A stretch of 64,000 nucleotides of DNA from assembly GCF_029167645.1 (NCBI RefSeq), contig NZ_CP119147.1:3472001-3536000 (forward strand), in the 5' to 3' direction. How positions within the stretch are numbered: the stretch's first letter is position 1; each line of letters opens with the position of its first letter. Shown piece by piece: positions 23,501-31,324 of the stretch. A model generated the notes under the pieces. It saw only the letters and a program-made list of their open reading frames with translations. It was not told the origin of the DNA and ran no database searches. The position numbers and the translations under genes were made by a program. Origin of the DNA: Streptomyces sp. AM 2-1-1 (lineage in GTDB: Bacteria > Actinomycetota > Actinomycetes > Streptomycetales > Streptomycetaceae).

Positions 23501-25048
23501 TCAGACCCACGGCAGGTCGAGAACCTCCACCTCGGTGCCGGGCCGCACCCCTCCCGGCGGCACGACGGCCATCCCGTCGGCGGTGGCGATCCCCCGCAGC
23601 ATCGCGGGCCCGTTGTAGTGCAGGGGGATCACATGGTCCCGGTCGTCTCCGCGCCCGGCCCGGTGCACCACCGGCACGAGCCGGGTGTCGTGCGGGTGCC
23701 CCTGCACCGCGTCATGGACCAACGCCCGGTACGGCTCCTGCTCCACGCGGCCGGCAAGGCCCCCGAGCAGCGGAAGCGCGAGGGTGAGGAGGCCGGAGAC
23801 GGCCGCGAGCGGATTGCCGGGCAGTCCGACCAGGCAGGGGCCGTCCGGGGCCAGTCTGGCCAGCAGCATGGGGTGCCCCGGCCGTACCGTCACCCCGTCC
23901 ACCAGCAGTTCGGCGCCGATCTCCGCGAGAACCGGGTGCACATGGTCGACCGGACCGGCCGCCGTACCGCCCGTCGTCAGCACCAGGTCGGCGTCAGTGC
24001 TGGTGAGCGCCCGCCGCAACGCCTCCGGGTCGTCGCCCAGGCAGCGGGGGTCCGCAACCTCGGCGCCCATCGACCGCAGCCACGGTCCGAGCATGGGGCC
24101 GAGGGCGTCGCGGATCCGGCCACCGTGGGGGAGACCCGAGGTGAGCAGTTCGTCTCCGAGGACCAGTACCTCGACCCGAGGGCGTGGCACCACGGCGAGG
24201 GCGTCGTACCCGGCGGCTGCGGCCAGGCCGAGCACGGCGGGGGTGACCAGCGTGCCCGGCACCAGCAGTTGCTCGCCGGTCCGGCACTCCTGGGCGCGCG
24301 GCCTGATGTCCTGGCCCGGGACGACCGCGCGCCGCGCGTGCAGCATCCCCTTGGCCTCGTCCACCTCGGCATGCTCCGAGCGGATCACCGCCGTCGCCTC
24401 GGCGGGCATCCGGGCTCCCGTGGCGATGCGTACCGCCTCCCCGTCGGGCAACTGTCCGAGGCCGCCGTCCCCGGCGAGCAGCCCCGAGCCGTCGTGGAAC
24501 CGCCACGGACCCGGGCCCGTGACGGCCCAGCCGTCCATGGCGGAGGTGTCGAAGGAGGGCAGGTCGGTCAGCGCCACGAGCCCTTCGGCCAGTACGTGGC
24601 CGAGGGAAAGATCGAGCGGCAGCCGGATCGCGGGGAGCGAGGTCCTGCGGCCGGCCCGAAGGGACACCGTCCGGGCCCGCTCCCAGGGGGTGGCGGCCCG
24701 CCGGGCGGGGGCGGCCTCGCGAGGGGTACCCGCCCGGCCTTCCGACGGGGCCTTGTCGGCGGGGGCCGACGACGCCGGAGGGCCCGCTTCCCGGGACCGG
24801 TCGGCCCGCGATCCGGAGGGCTCGCCGGACGCGGCCCCGGCTGGGGAGGCGGAGCCGTGCGAGGGCACGCGGTTGGCCAGCGCCAGGGCCTGCTCCACGG
24901 CCCGCTCCTCCTCCATGGACGACGTCCTCCGCGCCGGCGCGGGGCAGTCGTCCAGTTCCGGGAGGACGAAAGTTTCTCCGGGCGCGTGCCGGCCGGTGAT
25001 GCGGACGGTCGGGGCCTCGGGCGGGAAACCCTGCTCCCGGCCGGTCAC
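23501..25048 (-). CDS. moeA: Molybdopterin molybdotransferase MoeA
   Basis: 515 residues, inserting molybdate into adenylylated molybdopterin. MoeA core from about residue 140: LPLDLSLGHVLAEGLVALTDLPSFDTSAMDGWA, VRIATGARMPAEATAVIRSE, RPRVEVLVLGDELL, LTTGGTAAGPVDHVHPVL (usually TTGGxSxGxxD) and LVGLPGNPLAAV. A final beta domain ends in VVPPGGVRPGTEVEVLDLPW. The N-terminal ~135 residues are an Ala/Ser/Pro/Arg-rich extension not found in E. coli MoeA. The start overlaps mobA by four bases (25045-25048), so the two genes are coupled. Confidence 0.92.
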   Translation of the reverse strand: MTGREQGFPPEAPTVRITGRHAPGETFVLPELDDCPAPARRTSSMEEERAVEQALALANRVPSHGSASPAGAASGEPSGSRADRSREAGPPASSAPADKAPSEGRAGTPREAAPARRAATPWERARTVSLRAGRRTSLPAIRLPLDLSLGHVLAEGLVALTDLPSFDTSAMDGWAVTGPGPWRFHDGSGLLAGDGGLGQLPDGEAVRIATGARMPAEATAVIRSEHAEVDEAKGMLHARRAVVPGQDIRPRAQECRTGEQLLVPGTLVTPAVLGLAAAAGYDALAVVPRPRVEVLVLGDELLTSGLPHGGRIRDALGPMLGPWLRSMGAEVADPRCLGDDPEALRRALTSTDADLVLTTGGTAAGPVDHVHPVLAEIGAELLVDGVTVRPGHPMLLARLAPDGPCLVGLPGNPLAAVSGLLTLALPLLGGLAGRVEQEPYRALVHDAVQGHPHDTRLVPVVHRAGRGDDRDHVIPLHYNGPAMLRGIATADGMAVVPPGGVRPGTEVEVLDLPWV

Positions 25049-25920
25049 GCGGTTCCCGTGCTCGTGCCGTCGCCCGACTCTTCCTCCCAGCGCAGGGCGA
25101 GGGCAGTCGCCTTGCGGGACGCCTCGGCCACCGCGCGGGCCGCGTCACCGGGTTCGGCGTTCGCGCCGGCCCGTCCGGCCGCGTAGCCGACGAGGAAGGT
25201 GGTGAGCGGGGCGGCGGGCCGCGCGACACCGTGGGCGGCGTCGCGTGCCAGGTCGAGCAGGACGTCGGTGTCGACGTCGAGTTCGATGCCCAGTTCGCTC
25301 TTGACTGCGGTGATCCATTCGTCCAGCACGGCCTCATGCTCCCTGATGTGCGCCCTCGCCACCCTGATGTCGTCCCAAGTGTCGCAGTCGAAGGAGGCGC
25401 GTTCGGGTGTGGCCACGGCGGCGAGATCGAGTTCGGCCGTCAGCAGGCGCAGCGGGAGCCCGGCGAGGGAGCCGTGCTCGGTGGCGAGCAGGGCGAGCTC
25501 GCGCCGCAGCGGTTCGGCGCGGTAGACGGCGACCAGCGGCTGTCGACGCCCGCCCGGGTCCGTGCTCAGGGCGCCTTCCCTGTTGCCCGCTTCGGCGGCG
25601 GTCAGCAGGGAGTCCAGGGTGGCGGAGCCGAGGAACGGCAGATCGGCGGAGAGGGCCACGATCCACGGGGCGGTGGTCTCCCGCACGCCCGCGCCCAGCG
25701 CGGCCACCGGTCCTCCGCCCGCAGGGGTCTCACGGGTCCAGGTCACCGGCCGGACCGTGGGCCGGCGGGGCCCCACCACCACCGTGCTCGCCGCTCCGGC
25801 GCACGCCGCGAGCACGCGGTCGAGAAGCGCCCGGCCGCCGACGCTGAGCCCGGGCTTGTCCGCTCCCCCCAGTCGTCGGGCGGCCCCTCCGGCGAGAACG
25901 ATGGCGTCATAGGCGGTCAT
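25045..25920 (-). CDS. mobA: MobA-like molybdenum cofactor guanylyltransferase fused to a DUF6457-like domain
   Basis: 291 residues. Residues 1-190 are a nucleotidyltransferase of the MobA/MocA class: IVLAGGAARRLGGADKPGL (GTP-binding loop and lysine), ALSADLPFLG (metal-binding Asp) and a QPLVAVYR segment. Residues about 195-291 form a helical domain (LDEWITAVKSELGIELDVD, then RDAAHGVARPAAPLTTFLVG) of the DUF6457 type, normally a separate small protein. Upstream partner of moeA in a two-gene operon. MobA attaches GMP (or CMP for MocA) to molybdopterin; which nucleotide cannot be told. Confidence 0.87.
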   Translation of the reverse strand: MTAYDAIVLAGGAARRLGGADKPGLSVGGRALLDRVLAACAGAASTVVVGPRRPTVRPVTWTRETPAGGGPVAALGAGVRETTAPWIVALSADLPFLGSATLDSLLTAAEAGNREGALSTDPGGRRQPLVAVYRAEPLRRELALLATEHGSLAGLPLRLLTAELDLAAVATPERASFDCDTWDDIRVARAHIREHEAVLDEWITAVKSELGIELDVDTDVLLDLARDAAHGVARPAAPLTTFLVGYAAGRAGANAEPGDAARAVAEASRKATALALRWEEESGDGTSTGTA

Positions 25921-25947
25921 GCGACGAGTATGGGCGCCCGGTCCGGG

Positions 25948-26010
25948 GCCCCGGACCGCCGGGGGATGCCCGGCCCGGAGCCCCGGACCGCCGGAGCCCC
26001 GGACCGCCGG
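25948..26010. repeat. Imperfect 15-bp GC-rich repeats after bkd copy 2
   Basis: Three copies of GCCCCGGACCGCCGG at 25948-25962, 25980-25994 and 25996-26010, plus degenerate copies to about 26040, in the 170 bp between the E2 stop and mobA start. No gene is there. Confidence 0.7.
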
Positions 26011-26090
26011 GGGACCGCCCGGTCCGGGGACCGGGACCGCCCCGGGAGCCGTGGCGTACGGGCCGGGCCGTCGGCCCCTACCGTCGGCCC

Positions 26091-27524
26091 CTACAAGGTG
26101 CGCAGCAGGATCGCCGGCTGTTCCACGCAGTCGGCGACGTACCGCAGAAACCCTCCTGCCGTGGCGCCGTCGCAGACCCGGTGATCGAAGGTGAGCGAGA
26201 GCTGCACCACATGACGCACCGCCAGCTCGCCGCCGTGCACCCAGGGCTTCGGGACGATGCGGCCGACACCGAGCATCGCCGCCTCGGGATGGTTGATGAT
26301 CGGAGTGGAGCCGTCCACCCCGAACACGCCGTAGTTGTTCAGGGTGAAGGTGCCACCCGTCAGCTCCGCCGGTGTCAGCTTCCCGTCCCGGGACGCCTCG
26401 GTGAGCCGGGCCAGCTCGGCCGCCAGCGAGTCGACGGACCGCGTGTGCGCGTCGCGGACCACGGGGACGACGAGCCCCCGGTCCGTCTGCGCGGCGAAAC
26501 CGAGGTGGACGGAAGGCAACAGGACGATCTCCCGGGCGGAGGCGTCCACGGTCGAGTTCAGCTCGGGGAACTTCGCCAGCGCCGCCGCACAGATCCGGGC
26601 CAGCAGGGCGAGGATCGACACCTTCGGGCCCGCGGCACCGTTCATCGCCGCGCGGGCCGCCATCAGCTCGGTCGCATCGGCGTCCACCCAGCAGGTGGCG
26701 TCCGGGATCTCCGTCCTGCTGCGCGACAACTTGTCGGCCACCAGGCCCCGCAGGCCTCGCAACGCGACCCTTTCACCGGTCTCGGAGGCCGGCAGCGGGA
26801 CGGCGGCTTCCACGGCGCCGGCCGCGTGCTCGCCGACCACCGCCGCCTCCCGGATCGTCGCCTCGACGTCGGACCGCAGGATCAGCCCGTCCGGCCCCGA
26901 CCCGGCCAGCTTCCGGAGGTCGAGTCCGTGCTGCCGGGCCAGCCGGCGGACGAGCGGCGAGATGACCGCGACCGGACCGGCCCCCGTGCGCGCTCCGGCC
27001 GACACGGCAGGACCACCGGCAGACGGGCCGGGTCCGGCAGGAACGGCACGCGGGGCGGGTGCGGCAGCCGCTGCGGCCGGGTCGGGCGCGGCGGCCGTCA
27101 CGAGCTGGGGGCGGACCCGTCGGCGTCGCGCCGCCGGAGCCGCCGTCCCGTACCCGACCAGCACGTTGCCCGAGGACTCCGGCGTGTCTCCCCGCGCCTC
27201 CGCCTCCGCCTCCGCCTCCGGTGAGGGCGACCGCGCCGGACCCGGTGTCGGAGCGTCCACGGAGGCCGCTCCCGCCGCAGATCCGACCGCCACCGTCACC
27301 AGCGGGGCCCCGACCGGAAGCTCCTCCCCCTCCTCGCCGAAGCGGACCGTCACCACGCCCCCGTACGGGCACGGCACCTCCACCAGGGCCTTGGCCGTCT
27401 CGACCTCGACCACCGGCTGGTCCACCGCGACGACGTCACCGACCTCCACCAGCCACCGCACGATCGTCGCCTCGGTGAGGCCCTCGCCGAGGTCCGGCAG
27501 CGTGAATTCGAGCACCGTGGGCAT
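26091..27524 (-). CDS. bkdC: Branched-chain 2-oxo acid dehydrogenase E2, copy 2
   Basis: 477 residues. Lipoyl domain about 1-80 with lysine K45 in EVETAKALVEV, Ala/Pro linker, E1/E3-binding domain about 175-210 (PLVRRLARQHGLDLRKLAGSG) and catalytic domain to the end with DHRxxDG (FDHRVCDGATAGGFL). Same order of domains as copy 1 but with diverged linkers. Start ATG 27524 overlaps the E1beta TGA by one base. The two E2 proteins differ clearly in the linker and in the residues around the active site (RLIDG versus RVCDG). Confidence 0.93.
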   Translation of the reverse strand: MPTVLEFTLPDLGEGLTEATIVRWLVEVGDVVAVDQPVVEVETAKALVEVPCPYGGVVTVRFGEEGEELPVGAPLVTVAVGSAAGAASVDAPTPGPARSPSPEAEAEAEARGDTPESSGNVLVGYGTAAPAARRRRVRPQLVTAAAPDPAAAAAAPAPRAVPAGPGPSAGGPAVSAGARTGAGPVAVISPLVRRLARQHGLDLRKLAGSGPDGLILRSDVEATIREAAVVGEHAAGAVEAAVPLPASETGERVALRGLRGLVADKLSRSRTEIPDATCWVDADATELMAARAAMNGAAGPKVSILALLARICAAALAKFPELNSTVDASAREIVLLPSVHLGFAAQTDRGLVVPVVRDAHTRSVDSLAAELARLTEASRDGKLTPAELTGGTFTLNNYGVFGVDGSTPIINHPEAAMLGVGRIVPKPWVHGGELAVRHVVQLSLTFDHRVCDGATAGGFLRYVADCVEQPAILLRTL

Positions 27525-28540
27525 CAGCGCGCCGCCTCCCACTGGAGCCGGGCCACCGCGTCGAGCACCCGGTCCACCCCTGGCAGATGGTGCCGCTCCA
27601 GCATCGGCGGCGGGTACGGGATGTCGAAACCGGAGACCCGCAGCACCGGCGCCTCCAAGTGGTGGAAGCACCGCTCGGTCACCCGGGCCGCGATCTCGCC
27701 CCCCGGTCCGCCGAACCCGGTCGACTCGTGGACGATCACCGCGCGGCCGGTCCGGCGCACGGAGGCGGCCACGGTCTCGTCGTCGAACGGCACCAGCGAG
27801 CGGAGGTCGACGACCTCCAGGTCCCACCCCTCCGCCACCGCCGCCTCGGCGGCCTCCAGGCACACCGGCAGGGACGGGCCGTAGGTGATCAGGGTCGCGC
27901 TCGTCCCGGGCCTGCGGACCACCGCCCGCCCGAGGGGCTCGACCTCCGCCGGGTCCTGGGGCGACCAGTCGGACTTCGCCCAGTACAGCCGCTTCGGCTC
28001 CAGGAACACCACCGGGTCGTCCGACGCGATCGAGGCCCGCAGCAGCCCGTAGGCGTCCTCGACGGTGGCCGGAGTGACGACGTACAGCCCCGGGGTGGCC
28101 ATGTAGTACGCCTCCGAGGAGTCGCTGTGGTGCTCGACTCCGCCGATGCCGCCGCCGTAGGGGATCCGCACGGTCAGGGGCATCGGCAGGGCTCCCCCGG
28201 TGCGGTTCCGCATCCGGGCCACATGGCTGACGAGTTGCTCGAACGCGGGGTACGCGAACGCGTCGAACTGCATCTCCACCACGGGTCGCAGGCCGTACAT
28301 CGCCATCCCGACGGCGGCGCCGAGGATGCCCGCCTCCGCGAGCGGGGTGTCCGTGCACCGGGCGTCGCCGAACTCGGCCGCCAGCCCGTCGGTGACCCGG
28401 AAGACGCCGCCGAGCGTGCCGACGTCCTCGCCGAGGACGTGCACCGAGGGGTCCTCGGCCATCGCGTCCCGCAGCGCCCGCCCCAGCGCCTGCGCCATCG
28501 TGGCCGGCCGGGTCCGGTCCGCCCGTACCGCCGTCGTCAT
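27524..28540 (-). CDS. bkdB: Branched-chain 2-oxo acid dehydrogenase E1 beta, copy 2
   Basis: 338 residues. VHVLGEDVGTLGGVFRVTDG, DTPLAEAGILGAAVGMAMYG, VRIPYGGGIGGVEHHSDSSE and HESTGFGGPGGEIAARVTE mark the transketolase beta subunit. Begins at ATG 28540, overlapping the E1alpha TGA by four bases. Middle gene of alpha-beta-E2. Confidence 0.93.
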   Translation of the reverse strand: MTTAVRADRTRPATMAQALGRALRDAMAEDPSVHVLGEDVGTLGGVFRVTDGLAAEFGDARCTDTPLAEAGILGAAVGMAMYGLRPVVEMQFDAFAYPAFEQLVSHVARMRNRTGGALPMPLTVRIPYGGGIGGVEHHSDSSEAYYMATPGLYVVTPATVEDAYGLLRASIASDDPVVFLEPKRLYWAKSDWSPQDPAEVEPLGRAVVRRPGTSATLITYGPSLPVCLEAAEAAVAEGWDLEVVDLRSLVPFDDETVAASVRRTGRAVIVHESTGFGGPGGEIAARVTERCFHHLEAPVLRVSGFDIPYPPPMLERHHLPGVDRVLDAVARLQWEAAR

Positions 28541-29748
28541 CGTCCGTCCTCCGCGACCTGCTCGTCGTCCGGTCCGCCGGCGGCGGGCCCCTGCCCCGGG
28601 GCGTGCCCGGCGTCCTCGTGCGCGCTCGCCGCCTCCAGCTCGGCGCGCAGCCGCGCCCGCTGTTCTTCCAGAGGTCCCGTCCGCCGTGTGAAGACGTGCG
28701 CGAACAGATCCATCGGGTCGAGCACCGGATCCGCGTTCATCCGCTCCCGCAGCGCCGCCGCCATCCGCTCGGCGTCCTGGCGCACCGCCCCGAGGGCCTC
28801 CTCGTCGAGCAGACCCCGGCCGGTCGCCTCGCGTTCCACCAGGAGCACCGGATCGTGGTCCCGCCAGGACGCCACCTCCTCGTCGGAGCGGTAGCGGGTC
28901 GCGTCGTCGGCGTTGGTGTGGGCTTCCATGCGGTAGGTGACCGCCTCCACCAGCGTCGGTCCCCCACCGCTCCGGGCGCGCGCCACAGCCTCGGCGAGCA
29001 CCTCGTGGACCGCGACCGCGTCGTTGCCGTCGACGAGTCTGCCGGGCATGCCGTACCCGACCGCCTTGTGGGCGAGGGACGGCGCCGCCGTCTGCTTCGA
29101 CAGCGGCACCGAGATGGCGAAGCCGTTGTTCTGCACCAGGAAGACGACCGGCGCCCGCCACACCGCCGCGATGTTCAGCGCCTCGTGGAAATCGCCCTCG
29201 CTGGTCCCGCCGTCCCCGACCATCGCCAGTGCCACCACGTCGTCGCCCTTGAGCCGCGCCGCGTGCGCCAGACCGACCGCGTGCGGCAGTTGCGTCGCCA
29301 AAGGGGTACAGAGCGGCGCGATCCGGTGCTCGCGGGGGTCGTAGCCGGTGTGCCGGTCACCACGCAGCAGCGTCAGCGCGTCGACCGGGTCGAGACCCCG
29401 GGCCACCGCGGCGAGCGTGTCGCGGTAACTCGGAAAGAGCCAGTCCCGTTCCTCGAGCACCAGCGCGGCGGCCACCTCGCAGGCCTCCTGCCCCGTGCTG
29501 GACGGGTACACGGCGAGGCGCCCCTGCCGGGTCAGCGCCGTGGCCTGCGTGTTGTACCGGCGGCCGCGCACCAGTGCGGCGTGGAGGCGGAGCAGCAGCC
29601 CGGGATCGACTCCGGCCGCTGCGTCCGTACCGAGCACCCGGTACGGCTCCGCATCCGGCAGCAGCGGCTCCGGGTCGGTGAGCGGCTTCCACGCAGGGGG
29701 CGGCGCGGGCCGGTAGGCGGCCGCGCCCGGCAGCTCTTGGACCGTCAT
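28537..29748 (-). CDS. bkdA: Branched-chain 2-oxo acid dehydrogenase E1 alpha, copy 2
   Basis: 403 residues. ThDP motif GDGGTSEGDFHEAL through LVQNNGFAIS, then YRMEAHTNADDATRYR. Start ATG 29748 has GGAGGTG 8 nt before it; the in-frame GTG 29757 lies too close to that ribosome site. The C-terminal 35 residues form an acidic Gly/Pro-rich tail. Divergent from an Lrp/AsnC regulator across 258 bp that contains a PaaR-like motif and two DnaA-type boxes. Confidence 0.93.
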   Translation of the reverse strand: MTVQELPGAAAYRPAPPPAWKPLTDPEPLLPDAEPYRVLGTDAAAGVDPGLLLRLHAALVRGRRYNTQATALTRQGRLAVYPSSTGQEACEVAAALVLEERDWLFPSYRDTLAAVARGLDPVDALTLLRGDRHTGYDPREHRIAPLCTPLATQLPHAVGLAHAARLKGDDVVALAMVGDGGTSEGDFHEALNIAAVWRAPVVFLVQNNGFAISVPLSKQTAAPSLAHKAVGYGMPGRLVDGNDAVAVHEVLAEAVARARSGGGPTLVEAVTYRMEAHTNADDATRYRSDEEVASWRDHDPVLLVEREATGRGLLDEEALGAVRQDAERMAAALRERMNADPVLDPMDLFAHVFTRRTGPLEEQRARLRAELEAASAHEDAGHAPGQGPAAGGPDDEQVAEDGR

Positions 29749-29891
29749 GAGAGGCACCTCCTGGCAACAGGGCAGAACGACAGGGGCAGTGACCCCGCCG
29801 GGACTGGCGCCCTACGTCGGGGTGTACGTCCCCGGAGGAGGGAACGCACGTGGACGAGCCCCGGGGGTGTCCCGGGTGACCTGTCCCACCT

Positions 29892-29905
29892 ACCGATTGT
29901 TCGGT
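29892..29905. promoter_or_regulatory. PaaR-type operator candidate upstream of bkdA copy 2
   Basis: ACCGATTGTTCGGT fits the ACCGNNCGNNCGGT core with one mismatch (TG instead of CG in the centre). The same motif lies before paaN/tetR and paaA. About 145 bp before the bkdA start. Confidence 0.45.
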
Positions 29906-29939
29906 CGCCGACGCATTTTGGCTACAGGCACCCCCGCCC

Positions 29940-29961
29940 TGTGGACAAACGGTTCTCCACA
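29940..29961. promoter_or_regulatory. DnaA-type boxes in the bkdA-bkdR intergenic region
   Basis: TGTGGACAA at 29940-29948 is the reverse complement of TTGTCCACA, the preferred Streptomyces DnaA box. A near-match, TTCTCCACA, lies at 29953-29961. Two boxes this close are more than chance for AT-containing 9-mers in this composition. Function unproven. Confidence 0.4.
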
Positions 29962-30006
29962 GCCTGGGATGGAGGCAGCTCGTCCACACCGGGGAGGCAC
30001 GGGGGC

Positions 30007-30513
30007 ATGGCAGCTGAACGAATGGCCGAGGGGTCCGGGCAGGCACCGCCGCCGCGTCCGCTGGACGCCGTCGACCGCGACATCATCCGCATCCTCCGCG
30101 CCGACGGCCGGGCCTCGATACGGGCCGTCGCCGAGCAGGTCCACGTCTCGCGCGCCAACGCCTACGCCCGCATCGACCGGCTGGTCGAGGACGGGGTGAT
30201 CCGGGGCTTCAGCGCCCGCGTCGACCACGAGCGGGCCGGGCAGGGGGCCTCCGCCTACATCACGCTCAAGATCGTGCAGAACTCCTGGCGGACCGTCCGC
30301 GAGCAGCTCCAGGCCCTGCCGGGCGCCACCCACCTCGCCCTCGTCAGCGGTGATTTCGACGTGCTGCTGCTGGTCCACACACCGGACACCCGCGCCCTGC
30401 GCGAACTCGTCCTGACCCGCATTCAGGCCATTCCCGAAGTGCTCTCCACCCGCACCCTGCTGGTCTTCGAGGAAACCGACCTGGGCCACGGCTCCGCCGA
30501 CCCCGCCACCTGA
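30007..30513 (+). CDS. bkdR: Lrp/AsnC-family regulator, likely BkdR
   Basis: 168 residues. N-terminal HTH at about 20-65 (LDAVDRDIIRILRADGRASIRAVAEQVHVSRANAYARIDRL) and a RAM ligand-sensing domain to about 160 (ASAYITLKIV; LVSGDFDVLLLVHTPD). Located head-to-head with the bkd operon, which is the position of the bkdR activator/repressor known in Streptomyces avermitilis. Start ATG 30007 (MAAERMAEGS); an internal ATG six codons later is also possible. Confidence 0.85.
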   Translation: MAAERMAEGSGQAPPPRPLDAVDRDIIRILRADGRASIRAVAEQVHVSRANAYARIDRLVEDGVIRGFSARVDHERAGQGASAYITLKIVQNSWRTVREQLQALPGATHLALVSGDFDVLLLVHTPDTRALRELVLTRIQAIPEVLSTRTLLVFEETDLGHGSADPAT

Positions 30514-30577
30514 CACCACCGCGCCGGCCGGCCGGCCCCGACGCACGGGCCGGGCCCGGCGTCCTCAGCGGCCGGTG

Positions 30578-31201
30578 TCACCGCCCGGTGGAACGCATCC
30601 CCTCGAAGGCCAGCCGCACGACGGTCCCCGGCAGGTCGCCGCCGGCCCCGTCCCCCTCCGCGGCGCCGGCCGCCCCGGCGCCGTCGGCCTGCGGCCGGTA
30701 CCACTCGACGAGGGAGTTCACCATGCCGAACAGCAACCGGGTGGCCAGCCGTATGTCCACGTCGGCCCGGAGGTCCCCGTCCGCGACGGCCGCCTTCAGA
30801 AGTGCCGAGACCCGCTGGTCGAACTCGCGGCGCCGTTCCAGCGCCCAGCGCTCGGTCTTCGTGTTGCCGCGCACGCGCAGCAGCAGGGTGACGTAGGGCA
30901 GGTCGGCCATCAGCACCTCCACCGTGCGGCGCGTGACGTACTCGACGCGCTCCACCGCGCGTCCCCGCACCGCGCCCGGCTCGTCAAGGATCCGGAAGAG
31001 GCCGTCGATCGCCCGGCTCACCGCGCGGCGCAGCAACTCCTCCTTGCCCGCCACGTGGTGGTAGATCGAGGACTTCGAGATGCCCGCGGCACGGGAGAGG
31101 TGCTCCATGGACGTGCCGTCGTATCCGCGCTCGTTGAAGACCCGCACGGCGACGGCGAGCAGAGTCTCCGGGGTGTACGTGTCCCGCTTGGCCGTGGTCA
31201 T
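30578..31201 (-). CDS. paaR: TetR-family repressor, PaaR-like
   Basis: 207 residues. HTH at about 10-60 (TPETLLAVAVRVFNERGYDGTSMEHLSRAAGISKSSIYHH). The C-terminal ligand domain contains REFDQRVSALLKAAVADGDL and LLFGMVNSLVEWYRP. This domain pattern is seen in PaaR repressors, which sense phenylacetyl-CoA. It is divergent from paaN across 123 bp holding an ACCGATCGTTCGGT site. Position and motif together make the name likely but not certain. The upstream open frame is antisense to paaN. Confidence 0.78.
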   Translation of the reverse strand: MTTAKRDTYTPETLLAVAVRVFNERGYDGTSMEHLSRAAGISKSSIYHHVAGKEELLRRAVSRAIDGLFRILDEPGAVRGRAVERVEYVTRRTVEVLMADLPYVTLLLRVRGNTKTERWALERRREFDQRVSALLKAAVADGDLRADVDIRLATRLLFGMVNSLVEWYRPQADGAGAAGAAEGDGAGGDLPGTVVRLAFEGMRSTGR

Positions 31202-31223
31202 GGACGCGATCCTCCCCCATGAG

Positions 31224-31232
31224 TTGTCCACA
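31224..31232. promoter_or_regulatory. DnaA-type box TTGTCCACA
   Basis: Exact match to the Streptomyces DnaA box, 23 bp before the tetR start codon and 25 bp from the PaaR-type palindrome. Confidence 0.4.
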
Positions 31233-31256
31233 GGTTGTCCGGGGCCCCTTGTCCCG

Positions 31257-31270
31257 ACCGATCGTTCGGT
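31257..31270. promoter_or_regulatory. PaaR-type operator in the tetR-paaN intergenic region
   Basis: ACCGATCGTTCGGT, an ACCGNNCGNNCGGT palindrome, which is the core of the PaaR motif described for Corynebacterium glutamicum as I recall it. Placed 55 bp before tetR and 55 bp before paaN. The identical sequence in reverse complement precedes paaA. Confidence 0.7.
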
Positions 31271-31324
31271 TACTCTAACCCCGTCAGCACGTCCCCGCCC
31301 GGCTCGATGAGGAGTTGGTCCGCC

